A stretch of DNA of 31,058 nucleotides. It comes from CAYLRF01 sp964385995 (lineage in GTDB: Bacteria > Bacillota > Clostridia > Lachnospirales > Lachnospiraceae). The stretch is from contig CAYLRF010000013.1 in assembly GCA_964385995.1 (NCBI GenBank), positions 1 through 31,058 of the forward strand. The letters run 5' to 3'. Both the position numbers and the translations under genes were made by a program. Of this stretch, positions 15,094-23,972 are shown one piece after another. A model generated the notes under the pieces. That model was given only the letters and a program-made list of their open reading frames with translations. It had not been told where the DNA came from and made no database searches. Position 1 is the first letter of the stretch. Each line of letters starts with the position of its first letter.

Positions 15094-17241
15094 ATGGTAA
15101 GTATCACCGAGAAAAAAGAGATTTTAAAGCAATACTCACTTCCTTTCGATCCGAAAAGCGGGATGCCACTTGATGAGGTCCGTTCGGAATGTGAAAAGAT
15201 TCTCGCAAACGGCGGGAAAAAGAGCAGGCGCGTCATAAAGACGGAGCTTATCTGTTTCGTGCTGAGACATTCAAGACTGCAGGTTTCCCCCGCGTGCCGC
15301 TTCGCGGACGCGATCGAGCACGCGAATATCATACGGGGCGACGTGCGCAGGGCGTGGATGCGCGGGTGTGAGGAAGGCGAGCTTAGGGAAGTCTTCGCGA
15401 AGAACGCGAACGCCGAGGATACGCTGTGCTATATAGCCGAGGCCGACTTCGGACATGTCGCCCCTGACTGGGAGAGAGTGCTTAGCCTCGGTATCCCCGG
15501 TATGCGACGTGAGCTTGTAAAGAGCCGCAGGGAGGATCGCGCCGAGTTTTACGACTGCTCGATCGCCGTCCTTGACGCCTTCTCGGATTACGCGCTTCGT
15601 CTTTCCGATACCGCTATCCGCGCCGGAGGGCCTTACGCGAAGGAGACTGCTGCCACGCTGCGCGCGCTTACCGAAAGAGCGCCCGCGACGCTCGCGGAGG
15701 CTATGCAGCTCATCTTTCTTGTCTACCGCGTGCAGGAGTATGTGGAGGGCGAATTTTGCCGCTCCGTGAGCCGGCTTGATCAGACGCTTTATCCGTTCCT
15801 GGGCAAAGGCGGCTGTAACGAGGAGCTTACGCGGCAGCTCATCGATCATTTTCTTTTGAAGTTCTGCGCCGTCGGAAACATAAACAACACTCCATTTACC
15901 CTCGCGGGGCTCGGCAGGGACGGGAAGGATAAGACAAATGAGATGACTTATCTCATCCTCGACGAATACATCGCGCTTGACATACAGGATCCGAAGATAC
16001 ACATACGCTGTAATTCACAGACGCCGAAGGAGCTTTTGCAAAAAGTACTCTCCTCCATACGGGACGGCAAGAACAGCTTCGTCTTCTTAAACGATGACCT
16101 GGTCATCCCGGCGCTTTGCGGTATCGGAGAGGATATAAAGGACGCCAGAGACTACCTGCTTATAGGCTGTTATGAGCCCGCCGCCGCGGGAAAGGAGATC
16201 CCCTGCACATGCAACGGACGCCTGAGCGTGGAAAAGACCGTCGAGGCCGCCATGACAAACGGTCGGGATCTTATGACGGGCAAAAAAGTCGGACCCGAGA
16301 CAGGCGAGGATTTTGACTCTTTCGATGATTTCTACGCCGCCGTGAAGGAGCAGCTACGGTATTTCGCCGAGTGTTCCATGGAGAAGATCTCGCTTACCGA
16401 GCGCGAATATATGAAGATGAACCCGTCGCCGTTTCTCTCCGCCACCTTTGAGGAGTGCGTAAGGGACGGCAGGGATGTATATGAGGGAGGAGCGAAGTAC
16501 AATAATTCCTCCATCGTCATCTTCGCGATGGCCGACGCGGTCGACTCCCTGACGGTCATTAAAAAACTCGTCTACGAAGAAAAGCGCGTGACGCTTCACG
16601 AGCTTCGCGAGATCCTCAAGAACAACTGGGAGGGCAACGAATCGCTCCGTCTGCAATGTATCAGGGATTATCCGAAATACGGCAACGGCGATCCGACGCC
16701 GGACGCTTTCGCGAAGGATCTGGCGAAGTTCGCCTCGGACATCATCTCCGGCAGACCGAACGGACGCGGCGGGGTCTTTCGCTTCGGCATGTTCTCGGTC
16801 GACTGGAGGATGGCATACGGCGAACGGGCGGCGGCGGGAGCGAACGGCCGCAAAGCCGGCACGCCTCTTTCAAAAAATATGTGCGCCTCCGTGGGACTTG
16901 ATAAAAACGGCGTGAGCGCCATGATGAAGTCGGCGGCGGGCGTGGGCTACGACGCGGTCTCCGACGGCACCGTGCTGGATGTAATGCTTCATCCGACGAT
17001 GGTGAGCGGCGAGGACGGTCTTAATGCCTTCGTCGCCATGCTTGAGACATACTTCGCCATGGGCGGTATGGGAGTGCAGTTTAATGTCCTTGACGTCGAC
17101 TGCTTAAGGCGGGCGCAGGAACATCCGGAGGAATATCAAAATCTTCAGGTGCGCCTGTGCGGATGGAACGTGTATTTCGTGAATCTCTCGCGCGAGGAGC
17201 AGGACGAATTTATCCTGCAGTGCAGTAAGCTTACGGCATGA
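15094..17241 (+). CDS. Glycyl radical enzyme (PFL/dehydratase superfamily), substrate unknown
   Basis: The protein has 715 residues from ATG 15094, which has AAAGGAG at 15081-15087; the upstream in-frame ATG 15064 lacks a site. It has the two hallmarks of glycyl radical enzymes. The thiyl-radical cysteine lies in GCYEP (Cys359, with Glu361 two residues on, as in dehydratase and lyase types rather than true pyruvate formate-lyase, which has two adjacent cysteines). The radical glycine lies in RLCGWNVYF (Gly690), 25 residues from the C-terminus. Differences from characterised members: the loop has Trp where Tyr is usual; the residue 14 after the catalytic Cys is Cys373, not the Asp of glycerol dehydratase-type enzymes; and the length is below the usual ~780-850. 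The activase gene follows 51 bp downstream. It acts in the anaerobic cytoplasm on an unknown substrate. Confidence 0.88.
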   Translation: MVSITEKKEILKQYSLPFDPKSGMPLDEVRSECEKILANGGKKSRRVIKTELICFVLRHSRLQVSPACRFADAIEHANIIRGDVRRAWMRGCEEGELREVFAKNANAEDTLCYIAEADFGHVAPDWERVLSLGIPGMRRELVKSRREDRAEFYDCSIAVLDAFSDYALRLSDTAIRAGGPYAKETAATLRALTERAPATLAEAMQLIFLVYRVQEYVEGEFCRSVSRLDQTLYPFLGKGGCNEELTRQLIDHFLLKFCAVGNINNTPFTLAGLGRDGKDKTNEMTYLILDEYIALDIQDPKIHIRCNSQTPKELLQKVLSSIRDGKNSFVFLNDDLVIPALCGIGEDIKDARDYLLIGCYEPAAAGKEIPCTCNGRLSVEKTVEAAMTNGRDLMTGKKVGPETGEDFDSFDDFYAAVKEQLRYFAECSMEKISLTEREYMKMNPSPFLSATFEECVRDGRDVYEGGAKYNNSSIVIFAMADAVDSLTVIKKLVYEEKRVTLHELREILKNNWEGNESLRLQCIRDYPKYGNGDPTPDAFAKDLAKFASDIISGRPNGRGGVFRFGMFSVDWRMAYGERAAAGANGRKAGTPLSKNMCASVGLDKNGVSAMMKSAAGVGYDAVSDGTVLDVMLHPTMVSGEDGLNAFVAMLETYFAMGGMGVQFNVLDVDCLRRAQEHPEEYQNLQVRLCGWNVYFVNLSREEQDEFILQCSKLTA

Positions 17242-17292
17242 CGCGTGGCCGGTCGATAGGTCGGCGGATTTTATAAAAGAAGGAAGTAATAA

Positions 17293-18177
17293 ATGCGGGG
17301 ACGGATTTTCTCGGTAAAAAGGATGGCGGTGCATGACGGCGACGGGATACGCACCACACTTTTCCTTAAAGGCTGCCCGCTGAGATGCCGCTGGTGCCAC
17401 AATCCGGAGGGGATATCAAAAAAGCCCGGGATCGCTTATTACGCGCAAAAATGCATAAACTGCGGCGCGTGCACGCATCTTTGCGACGCGAACGTGACTC
17501 GGGACGGGCGCCATATATATGACAGAAGCCGCTGCGTCGCCTGCGGAAGATGCGAGACTGTCTGCCCCGGGGAGGCCTTCACCTGCTACGGCAGGGATGT
17601 CGAGGTAGAGGAGATACTGCCGAGGCTTATTGAGGACAGGCTCTTTTTTGAGCATTCGGGCGGGGGAGTCACGCTCTCGGGCGGCGAGCCTCTAGCGCAG
17701 AGCGCGTTTACGACGGAGCTTTTAAAAAGACTGAAGGAAGAAGGGATAAATACCGCCGTCGATACCTGCGGATACGTGCCGGGGAAGGCCCTGAGGGCGG
17801 CAATGCCGTATACGGATACATTTTTGTATGACGTGAAGGCGATTGATCCGAAAGTCCATGAAAAGCTGACCGGGCGCGACAACGCCGTCATCCTCGAAAA
17901 TCTTGCCATGCTCTGCGAATCGGGGGCGGACGTGGAGGTGCGGGTGCCTGTCATACCGGGCATGAATGACGGACAGATGGAGGATATAGCCGAATTTTTG
18001 GCCCCGCTTCACGTGAGGAAGGTAAGGCTTCTCGCGTATCATCATTTCGCCGAGTCAAAGTACGAGGCGCTCGGGATGACCTATGGTATGCCGGAGGAGA
18101 CGATCCCTCCGGATAAGGAGAAGATGGAGTCGCTGGCGCGGATGTTTCGCGAAACCGGGGTTTGCGCGATTTACGAG
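17293..18177 (+). CDS. Glycyl radical enzyme activase (radical SAM), 3' end lost in gap
   Basis: 295 residues are visible. The N-terminal CxxxCxxC radical-SAM motif (GCPLRCRWC) binds the cluster that cleaves S-adenosylmethionine. It is followed by two ferredoxin-like clusters (CINCGACTHLC and CVACGRCETVC), the arrangement of GRE activases other than the short PflA. The SAM-binding GGE motif is seen in TLSGGEPLAQ, and the domain continues to RKVRLLAYHHFAESKYEALG, the usual end of this family. The family is about 300 residues, so only a few C-terminal residues should be missing. A ribosome binding site (AAGGAAG) precedes the ATG. It would install the radical on Gly690 of the upstream enzyme. 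The frame appears to continue across the gap into a glycosidase, but that is an assembly artefact. Confidence 0.92.
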
Positions 18178-18277
18178 NNNNNNNNNNNNNNNNNNNNNNN
18201 NNNNNNNNNNNNNNNNNNNNNNNNNNNNNNNNNNNNNNNNNNNNNNNNNNNNNNNNNNNNNNNNNNNNNNNNNNNNN
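18178..18277. other. Assembly gap (100 N)
   Basis: A second run of exactly 100 N. It truncates the activase gene on the left and the GH43 gene on the right, and its true size is unknown. Confidence 0.98.
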
Positions 18278-18279
18278 GC

Positions 18280-19206
18280 GAGGAAACATATTACCGCAAT
18301 CCCGTGGTATACGGCGCGGATCCGTATGTCTTTTATGAAAACGGCACGTATTATCTTTATTTCACCGATACGCAGGATATGTCGCTCTTTCAGTGCTATA
18401 CGTCGAAGGACATGATACATTGGTCAGAGCCGAAGGTGATATTTAACGGCGAGGACGGCTGGGGAGACAATGAGTTTATGAGTCCGTACGTATTTTCGTG
18501 GCACGGACTTTATTATCTCATCTACTCGTCTCACTCGGCGCCCGATGAGCGCGGGATGCGCCGTACTCAGATAGCCTACGCTTCCGGGCCGTCGCCTCTG
18601 GGGCCTTTTAAATCGAAGACCTTCCGTCCGCTTCATGAGGACGCGGATGAGATCGGCGGCCATCCGTTCATCGACGATGACGGGCAGCTCTATCTCACCG
18701 TCGTGCGCTTTAATAACGCCAACGAGGTCTGGGGCCTTCGGGTAAACGCCGATGACGGGATCATCACGCCGGTGCCCGGGACGCTTAGGCGGCTTGTGGT
18801 GCCGGAGGAGGACTGGGAATGTGATTTCGCACGTGTGGTCGAGGGCGGAGTCATCGTGAAGCATAAGAATCTTTATTACATGGTGTACGCGGGATCCCAT
18901 TACAAGGGTAATTATGCCGAGGGATACGCCGTGGCCGAAAATCCCCTGGGGCCCTACCGCAAGTACAGGTACAATCCCATCCTTCGCTCCACTGGGCTTA
19001 CCCGCGGGACGGGAGCGGCGGATCTTCTTAAAACCCCGGACGGGAAGCTTTTCATATATTATCATCAGCATTTCAGTCCCACGGAGATTTCACCGCGATA
19101 TCTTTGTTACGATGAGATGAAGTTCGTCGAGACCGAGGGCGGCGAGGATGTACTGGTGGTGCACGGGCCGACCACCACGCCGCAAAAAGGGCCGTGTAAC
19201 GAGTAG
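18280..19206 (+). CDS. GH43-type glycosidase, 5' end missing; one catalytic Asp replaced
   Basis: 308 residues are visible, covering nearly a complete five-bladed GH43 catalytic domain: NPVVYGADPYVFYENGTYYLYFT with the base Asp, then EIGGHPFIDDDGQLYL, then VVEGGVIVKHKNLYYMVYAG with the general-acid Glu, then a TGAADLLKTPDGKLFIYYHQH tail. Only a short N-terminus is missing. GH43 enzymes normally have Asp in the second motif (IDG or IDP) to tune the acid; here it is Gly (IGG, codon GGC at about 18655). Activity may be reduced or lost. No signal peptide can be judged because the start is in the gap. Family substrates are arabinan, xylan side chains or galactan. The next gene is a large surface protein. 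Confidence 0.85.
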   Translation, partial: EETYYRNPVVYGADPYVFYENGTYYLYFTDTQDMSLFQCYTSKDMIHWSEPKVIFNGEDGWGDNEFMSPYVFSWHGLYYLIYSSHSAPDERGMRRTQIAYASGPSPLGPFKSKTFRPLHEDADEIGGHPFIDDDGQLYLTVVRFNNANEVWGLRVNADDGIITPVPGTLRRLVVPEEDWECDFARVVEGGVIVKHKNLYYMVYAGSHYKGNYAEGYAVAENPLGPYRKYRYNPILRSTGLTRGTGAADLLKTPDGKLFIYYHQHFSPTEISPRYLCYDEMKFVETEGGEDVLVVHGPTTTPQKGPCNE

Positions 19207-19238
19207 CCCGGCGGTGATCCTGTTGGGGCGCACAAGGC

Positions 19239-19292
19239 TGTCCGGTAAATCATAGTCGCAAATACTAAAGACTACGCAGATTGCGACGGACA
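19239..19292 (+). promoter_or_regulatory. Interrupted inverted repeat in the intergenic region
   Basis: GTCGCAA (19255-19261) pairs with TTGCGAC (19281-19287), and outer TGTCC (19239-19243) pairs with GGACA (19288-19292), leaving an 11-nt bulge on the left. It lies 33 bp after the GH43 stop codon. It may be a terminator or leader structure; no T tract is present. Confidence 0.35.
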
Positions 19293-19387
19293 ACGGCAAT
19301 GTATGAGGCGGTTTCGGACATTTTCAACGACATCAGGCGAACATCATGTGAATAGTCAGTTTAGTCGGCGGCAAAGGAGGTGTGGTC

Positions 19388-22300
19388 ATGAAGAGTAAGA
19401 AGAAGGTCATCGGGATTTCGGTGGGATGCGTATGCGTACTCGCTGTCGTAGCTCTGGCCGTTATCCTTTTGGTATCCCGCTGCGGGAAAGAGGAGGATAA
19501 GGGTGTGGTGAAAGCCTCGCCTGTGACCTATGTCGTGAAGTACAACAGCCACGGCGGGGCCCCGGTTAAGGACGGGAAGTATACTCCGGGAGAGAAGTTC
19601 GTGCTTCCGACTCCGGCCTCGGGGTCCGACCCGAAGATGTACGGCTACAGCTTCACGTCGTGGTCGTATGACGCGGACGGTAAGGATACGGCGACGGTGC
19701 CGCTTGACGAGGATAAGGCCGTAAACGGAGTCATCACTCTTCACGCGGGCTGGACGAACGTACACACCGTCTATTTCGATACCCGTACCATGGAGTCGAT
19801 AGAGCCCAGGCAGTACAGGTTCGGCGACAGGATCCCCGTCGCGGATCTTCCGAGGGCGACCGATCGCGTGGTTGGAGGAACCCCCGTGCCGTATGTGTGC
19901 TGGGTAAACGCCAGCACCGGTCAGGCGATCACGGAAGATCTTCGGATGGAAGGCACGGACATGTACCTCTACGCGAAGTACGATACCGGCGTCACATCGA
20001 AGTTCGAGCTTCTTGACGACGGGACCTACAGGCCGCTGGTAACCGGGGCGCAGACCACCTTCCGCGACTGGAAGCTTCAGGACGGGCAAGTCTATTCTCT
20101 GGACATGATACTCCCCGCGGATCCCGCCGACTTTAACGGCGACGCGGGACCGGTGTTCGCGGCGACGGGGTTTGACGAGCAGTCTTCGACATTTACGCAG
20201 CACGACTATGTGTGGGCATCGGTTCTGCGCTCGCACGATCCGAACGGCACATCTCTGGACGTGTTATATCCGAAGGTTCACTATCGCGGCGCCCTTCGTT
20301 TCTGGGGAAATTCACAAAAGGACGCCGAGACGAATACGAACTTAAGTTCCCTCGCTTTTTATATGCTGCCGAATCAGACCTTTAAAGGCAGTCCATATGA
20401 GAGAAAGATGAGCGCCTATTTAAACGGCGGCAGGACGAATAAGGAGACGAGCTTCACGTATACGATTAGAAGGTCGGGAAACGCGTGGTATATCGGCATA
20501 GACGGGATCGAGTATTTCACGGTGGAAGTCGATTCTCCCATACTTCCGACGCCCGTGAAGCCGGATGAGGGCGGGACGCTCAGTCTGAACAGCAGATACG
20601 CGAACGGAGTGCTCGTCGGATTTCGCTCGAATACGATGAACATACGTTTCGCCAATGTCACGCTGAAAGACGCGAAGACATTGAAACAAAACCCGGCGAA
20701 CCGTCACACCGTTTATTTCGATACGAAGACCTCGCAAAAGGTAAATCCACGCGCGTGCTATCCGGGCGAGACGGTGGTTCTTCCGCAGCAGCCCCCGCGA
20801 AACGTGCAGGGCAAAAATTATGAGTTCCTTTACTGGGTGAACGAGAGCACCGGTCTTCCCGTGCAGTCAAATTTCAAAATGCCCACGTGCGACGTGCACC
20901 TTTTCGCTCAGTACGACACAGGCACCACGTCGAGGTTTGAGCTTTTGGACGACGGCACCTACAGGCCGACCGTCACAGGCACCGGGGCGCAGACTACCTA
21001 TTTTGACTGGAAGTTAAATGACTGGCAGATATTCAGCGTGGACATGATACTTCCCGAGGATCCGTCAAAGTTTAACGGCGACGCCGGACCGGTGTTCGCG
21101 GCGACCGGGTTTAACGAGAAGTCTTCGGCATTTATGGACGACTATGTATGGGCCTCGGTTCTGCGTTCGCACGATCCGAACGGCACGTCATTGGATACGA
21201 CTTATCCGGGTCGCGGTTATCGCGGATCGCTGCGTATATGGGGCCATCCACAAAATGCACAGACCTCCGCGGGACTCAGTTCCCTCGCGTTCTATATGGT
21301 ATTGCCGTCTAACGCGAATACCGCGCTTAAGGACACCCGGTACGCGGCGAAGATGACTAAGTATCTCGCGGGTCAGATGAGGGGGACGGAGCCTAAGATC
21401 ACGTTTACCGTAAGAAAGGTGGGTAATACCTGGTATCTGAAAGCGGACGACGCCGAGTTCGTCCTGGAGGTCGGAAAGCCCGTCACTCCGAAGCCGAAAA
21501 GCCCGGATGAGGGCGGAACGCTCCTTTTGAACAACCGATATAAGGACGGGTTGCTTGTCGGATTTCGTTCGAACACGATGAATGTCCGTTTCGGGAATAT
21601 AAGTATAACGGACGTGAATCAGGACGATTATAAGAGCACGATAACCTTCGAGACCGCCGCGAAGGATGAGATCCCGGCGCAGAAATACATGACCGGGGAA
21701 ACAGTCTCATCCGCGGATCTGCCGAGGCCTAAGGCGCAGACAGTGAAGGAGAAAAGCTACGATTTCCTCTATTGGGTCGATAAGGAAACGGGCAGGAAGG
21801 TGCCGGATAACTTTGCGATCACGAAGGATATGACGCTTGTGGCGCATTATGACATCGGCACGACATCCGCGTTCATTCTGACGGACGAGGGCTTTTATAA
21901 ACCGACGGGGATGGGGACGAACGCGCTCGCGGAGTCGACGCTGTTTGACTGGCAGCTGACCGACGGGAAAATATTCTCCGTGGACATGATTTTCCCCGAG
22001 GATCCGAAGGATTTTGACGGCGCGGCCGATTCCGGTCCGGTATTTGCGGCGACGGGCTTTGACGAGGCGGGCATGACCTTTACGACCAAGTCCGACAAGT
22101 TCCTGTGGATGGGAATAATAAGGATGACACTCGCCGATAATTTAGAGACATCCAAGGGATCCGTAAGGATTTGGCAAATCGTGAACGGAACCGCTACAAG
22201 TCTCGGCAATTATCTCATAGGTAACGGCGGCGCGCTTGGCGGCACCGCATATGAGAAGAAGATTATGAAGTACAAGGAGGGCGGCGCGAGCCTTGAGGAT

Positions 22301-23710
22301 CGGACGTTCAGGTTCAGTTTCCGCAGGGCGGGCAACATATGGTACATCGGCATAGACGGACGTGAGTATTTCGCTGTCGAGGCCGGAAAGTCGATTTCAC
22401 CCTCACTGGGCGCTACAGCAGGCACCGTGACAGACAACGCCTTAAGTGAAGGAAAGCTCGTGGGATTTCGCACAAGCTCGAAGAATATCTGCTTTGCCAA
22501 TCCCGGCCTTAAGGAGGCGAAGGACGTCGAGCCGGATCCCGCAAATTACCGCACGGTTTACTTTAGGACGAACATACCGTCCAAGGTCGATGCCGTCAAA
22601 CTGATACCCGGTGAGTCGCTAGGCGCCGATAAGCTTTCCGGGTTGGGCGGGAGACTGACGCTTAAGGTAGGAGAGACAGAGTGTCCCTTCATCGCGTGGG
22701 CCTATGACGGCACGAATGGGAAAGTGTCGGATGGCATAAATGTAACAGTCGAGACAGGCGACATCCATATCCACGCGGTTTATGACATAACGCGGGTTAC
22801 GGGAGATACGGGAGTTAACGCGAAGTTTACGCTGCAGGAGGACGGCTCCTATAAGCCGATCGGAGAGGGCAATTTATTCGAGTCACTCTATTCCACGGCG
22901 GATGATTTTACCGACGGCAAGGTTTACTCCGTAGATATGATAATGCCGGAAAATCCGGGCGACTTTGACGGCGCGGTCGATACCGGCCCCGTGTTTGCGA
23001 CGGGCTTTGATTCAGGCGGCTCGACATTTAACGGGTATCAGTACCTGTGGATCGGCATAATTCGTTACACGGTACCGGAGACAAGCGCGAACCTCAGAGG
23101 TTCCATTCGGATATGGGGCTTTATTGACGGCGACAGTGCAGTGAAAAATCTCGGAAATTATGCCCTGACCGGGAGCGCGCTTAAAGGGAGCCGCTATTCG
23201 GAAAAGATGGGCGCGTATCTGGCGGGAGACATGAGGGGCGAGGAAGTAACATTTACATTCAGCGTCCGCAGAACAGGGAATGTCTGGAATATATCCATAG
23301 ACGGCGAGCAGCTCTTCACGGTGGAAACAGGAAAGAAGCTGGCGGCGGCAAACGGCGGCGAGCCGGACGGATCCGATCTGAAGAATAGAGAGTATTTAAT
23401 CAGCAGTCAGTACGCTACCGCCACACAGGTCGGATTTAAGGCTTCCTCGAAGAACGTTCGCTTCGCCAATGTCAGGATAGATGACGCTCCGGCCGCGATG
23501 AGAGCGGGGCTCATAAGACCCTCGTTCGCGGACAATGCCTTCGCGAGGCGGCTCATCTTCCTGCCGGTGGATCCGGATGATGTCATAAAGGAGAGCTTCT
23601 CGCCCGTGCGCACAAACGCGAAGGTTGAGACATCCGGGGTGAGGACGGTGCTTTTGCCCGCCAAGGCTCTGCTCGCGAGGATCAAGGCTATATTCAGAGC
23701 GGGATTTTAG
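19388..23710 (+). CDS. Large membrane-anchored surface protein with four tandem ~310-aa units
   Basis: The protein has 1440 residues from ATG 19388, with AAAGGAGG 7 nt upstream; the GTG at 19382 overlaps the ribosome binding site. Residues ~7-30 are a hydrophobic signal anchor. Residues ~45-125 resemble an InlB B-repeat/Flg_new module (YNSHGGAPVKDGKYTPGEKF ending in LHAGW). Four tandem units follow, starting at residues ~126, ~440, ~750 and ~1055. Each has a short InlB-like part (VYFDT, pGE, FLYWVN, AxYD) and a beta-sandwich-like part with conserved SVDMILPEDP, GPVFAATGF, WYIGIDG and VGFRSNTMNIRFAN. These resemble carbohydrate-binding or laminin-G-like sandwiches, but I cannot assign a family. 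The C-terminal ~70 residues have no sorting motif. Flanked by GH43 genes, it may hold polysaccharide at the surface. Confidence 0.78.
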   Translation: MKSKKKVIGISVGCVCVLAVVALAVILLVSRCGKEEDKGVVKASPVTYVVKYNSHGGAPVKDGKYTPGEKFVLPTPASGSDPKMYGYSFTSWSYDADGKDTATVPLDEDKAVNGVITLHAGWTNVHTVYFDTRTMESIEPRQYRFGDRIPVADLPRATDRVVGGTPVPYVCWVNASTGQAITEDLRMEGTDMYLYAKYDTGVTSKFELLDDGTYRPLVTGAQTTFRDWKLQDGQVYSLDMILPADPADFNGDAGPVFAATGFDEQSSTFTQHDYVWASVLRSHDPNGTSLDVLYPKVHYRGALRFWGNSQKDAETNTNLSSLAFYMLPNQTFKGSPYERKMSAYLNGGRTNKETSFTYTIRRSGNAWYIGIDGIEYFTVEVDSPILPTPVKPDEGGTLSLNSRYANGVLVGFRSNTMNIRFANVTLKDAKTLKQNPANRHTVYFDTKTSQKVNPRACYPGETVVLPQQPPRNVQGKNYEFLYWVNESTGLPVQSNFKMPTCDVHLFAQYDTGTTSRFELLDDGTYRPTVTGTGAQTTYFDWKLNDWQIFSVDMILPEDPSKFNGDAGPVFAATGFNEKSSAFMDDYVWASVLRSHDPNGTSLDTTYPGRGYRGSLRIWGHPQNAQTSAGLSSLAFYMVLPSNANTALKDTRYAAKMTKYLAGQMRGTEPKITFTVRKVGNTWYLKADDAEFVLEVGKPVTPKPKSPDEGGTLLLNNRYKDGLLVGFRSNTMNVRFGNISITDVNQDDYKSTITFETAAKDEIPAQKYMTGETVSSADLPRPKAQTVKEKSYDFLYWVDKETGRKVPDNFAITKDMTLVAHYDIGTTSAFILTDEGFYKPTGMGTNALAESTLFDWQLTDGKIFSVDMIFPEDPKDFDGAADSGPVFAATGFDEAGMTFTTKSDKFLWMGIIRMTLADNLETSKGSVRIWQIVNGTATSLGNYLIGNGGALGGTAYEKKIMKYKEGGASLEDRTFRFSFRRAGNIWYIGIDGREYFAVEAGKSISPSLGATAGTVTDNALSEGKLVGFRTSSKNICFANPGLKEAKDVEPDPANYRTVYFRTNIPSKVDAVKLIPGESLGADKLSGLGGRLTLKVGETECPFIAWAYDGTNGKVSDGINVTVETGDIHIHAVYDITRVTGDTGVNAKFTLQEDGSYKPIGEGNLFESLYSTADDFTDGKVYSVDMIMPENPGDFDGAVDTGPVFATGFDSGGSTFNGYQYLWIGIIRYTVPETSANLRGSIRIWGFIDGDSAVKNLGNYALTGSALKGSRYSEKMGAYLAGDMRGEEVTFTFSVRRTGNVWNISIDGEQLFTVETGKKLAAANGGEPDGSDLKNREYLISSQYATATQVGFKASSKNVRFANVRIDDAPAAMRAGLIRPSFADNAFARRLIFLPVDPDDVIKESFSPVRTNAKVETSGVRTVLLPAKALLARIKAIFRAGF
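19763..23490 (+). repeat. Four tandem protein-coding repeats of ~305-314 codons
   Basis: Units start at 19763, 20705, 21635 and 22550 (periods 942, 930 and 915 bp). Units 1 and 2 are most alike, sharing FELLDDGTYRP, VWASVLRSHDPNGTSLD and PDEGGTL. Units 3 and 4 are more diverged and share LWIGIIR-like and GNYL/GNYAL segments. Confidence 0.8.
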
Positions 23711-23762
23711 TGTAGGGAAGGTAAACATCGGCGTAAGATCGGCAGGATATGCGCCCCGTGGC

Positions 23763-23872
23763 GGTGGGATCCGAGACGTATCAAATCGGACGCGGAACTA
23801 AAACAAAACCACGCAAGGGCATAACCGCGTGACGGTGGGATCCGCGATGTTATAAATCGGGCGCGGCGGGGT
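23763..23872 (+). repeat. Imperfect direct repeat upstream of the GH43 lipoprotein gene
   Basis: GGTGGGATCCGAGACG followed by TATCAAATCGGACGCGG (from 23763) recurs from 23834 as GGTGGGATCCGCGATG followed by TTATAAATCGGGCGCGG, 71 bp apart. The copies differ at several positions over ~34 bp. They lie 100-210 bp before the gene start and could be paired regulator sites. Confidence 0.5.
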
Positions 23873-23972
23873 CCGGTCTGCAGATGTTAAGTGCCGAATG
23901 CGCGAGATCGGCAAATGCCCTCCGACGTCACGGATGTCATGAAATGAGTAAATCAAATAAAGGAGACTGTGT

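Noticed and set aside
15271..16002. 243-codon open frame on the minus strand inside the glycyl radical enzyme gene
   Set aside because: It is antisense to a well-supported gene, has no recognisable domain, and is explained by GC-rich codon usage leaving few stops on the opposite strand.
17293..19206. A single 637-residue fusion of radical-SAM activase and GH43
   Set aside because: The frame stays open only because it crosses 100 N of unknown true length. The activase is nearly full length before the gap and the GH43 domain begins right after it, so these are two genes.
19361..20236. 291-codon open frame on the minus strand over the start of the four-unit protein
   Set aside because: It is rich in Arg, His and Val as expected of an antisense shadow, and it covers the ribosome binding site and signal anchor of the real gene.
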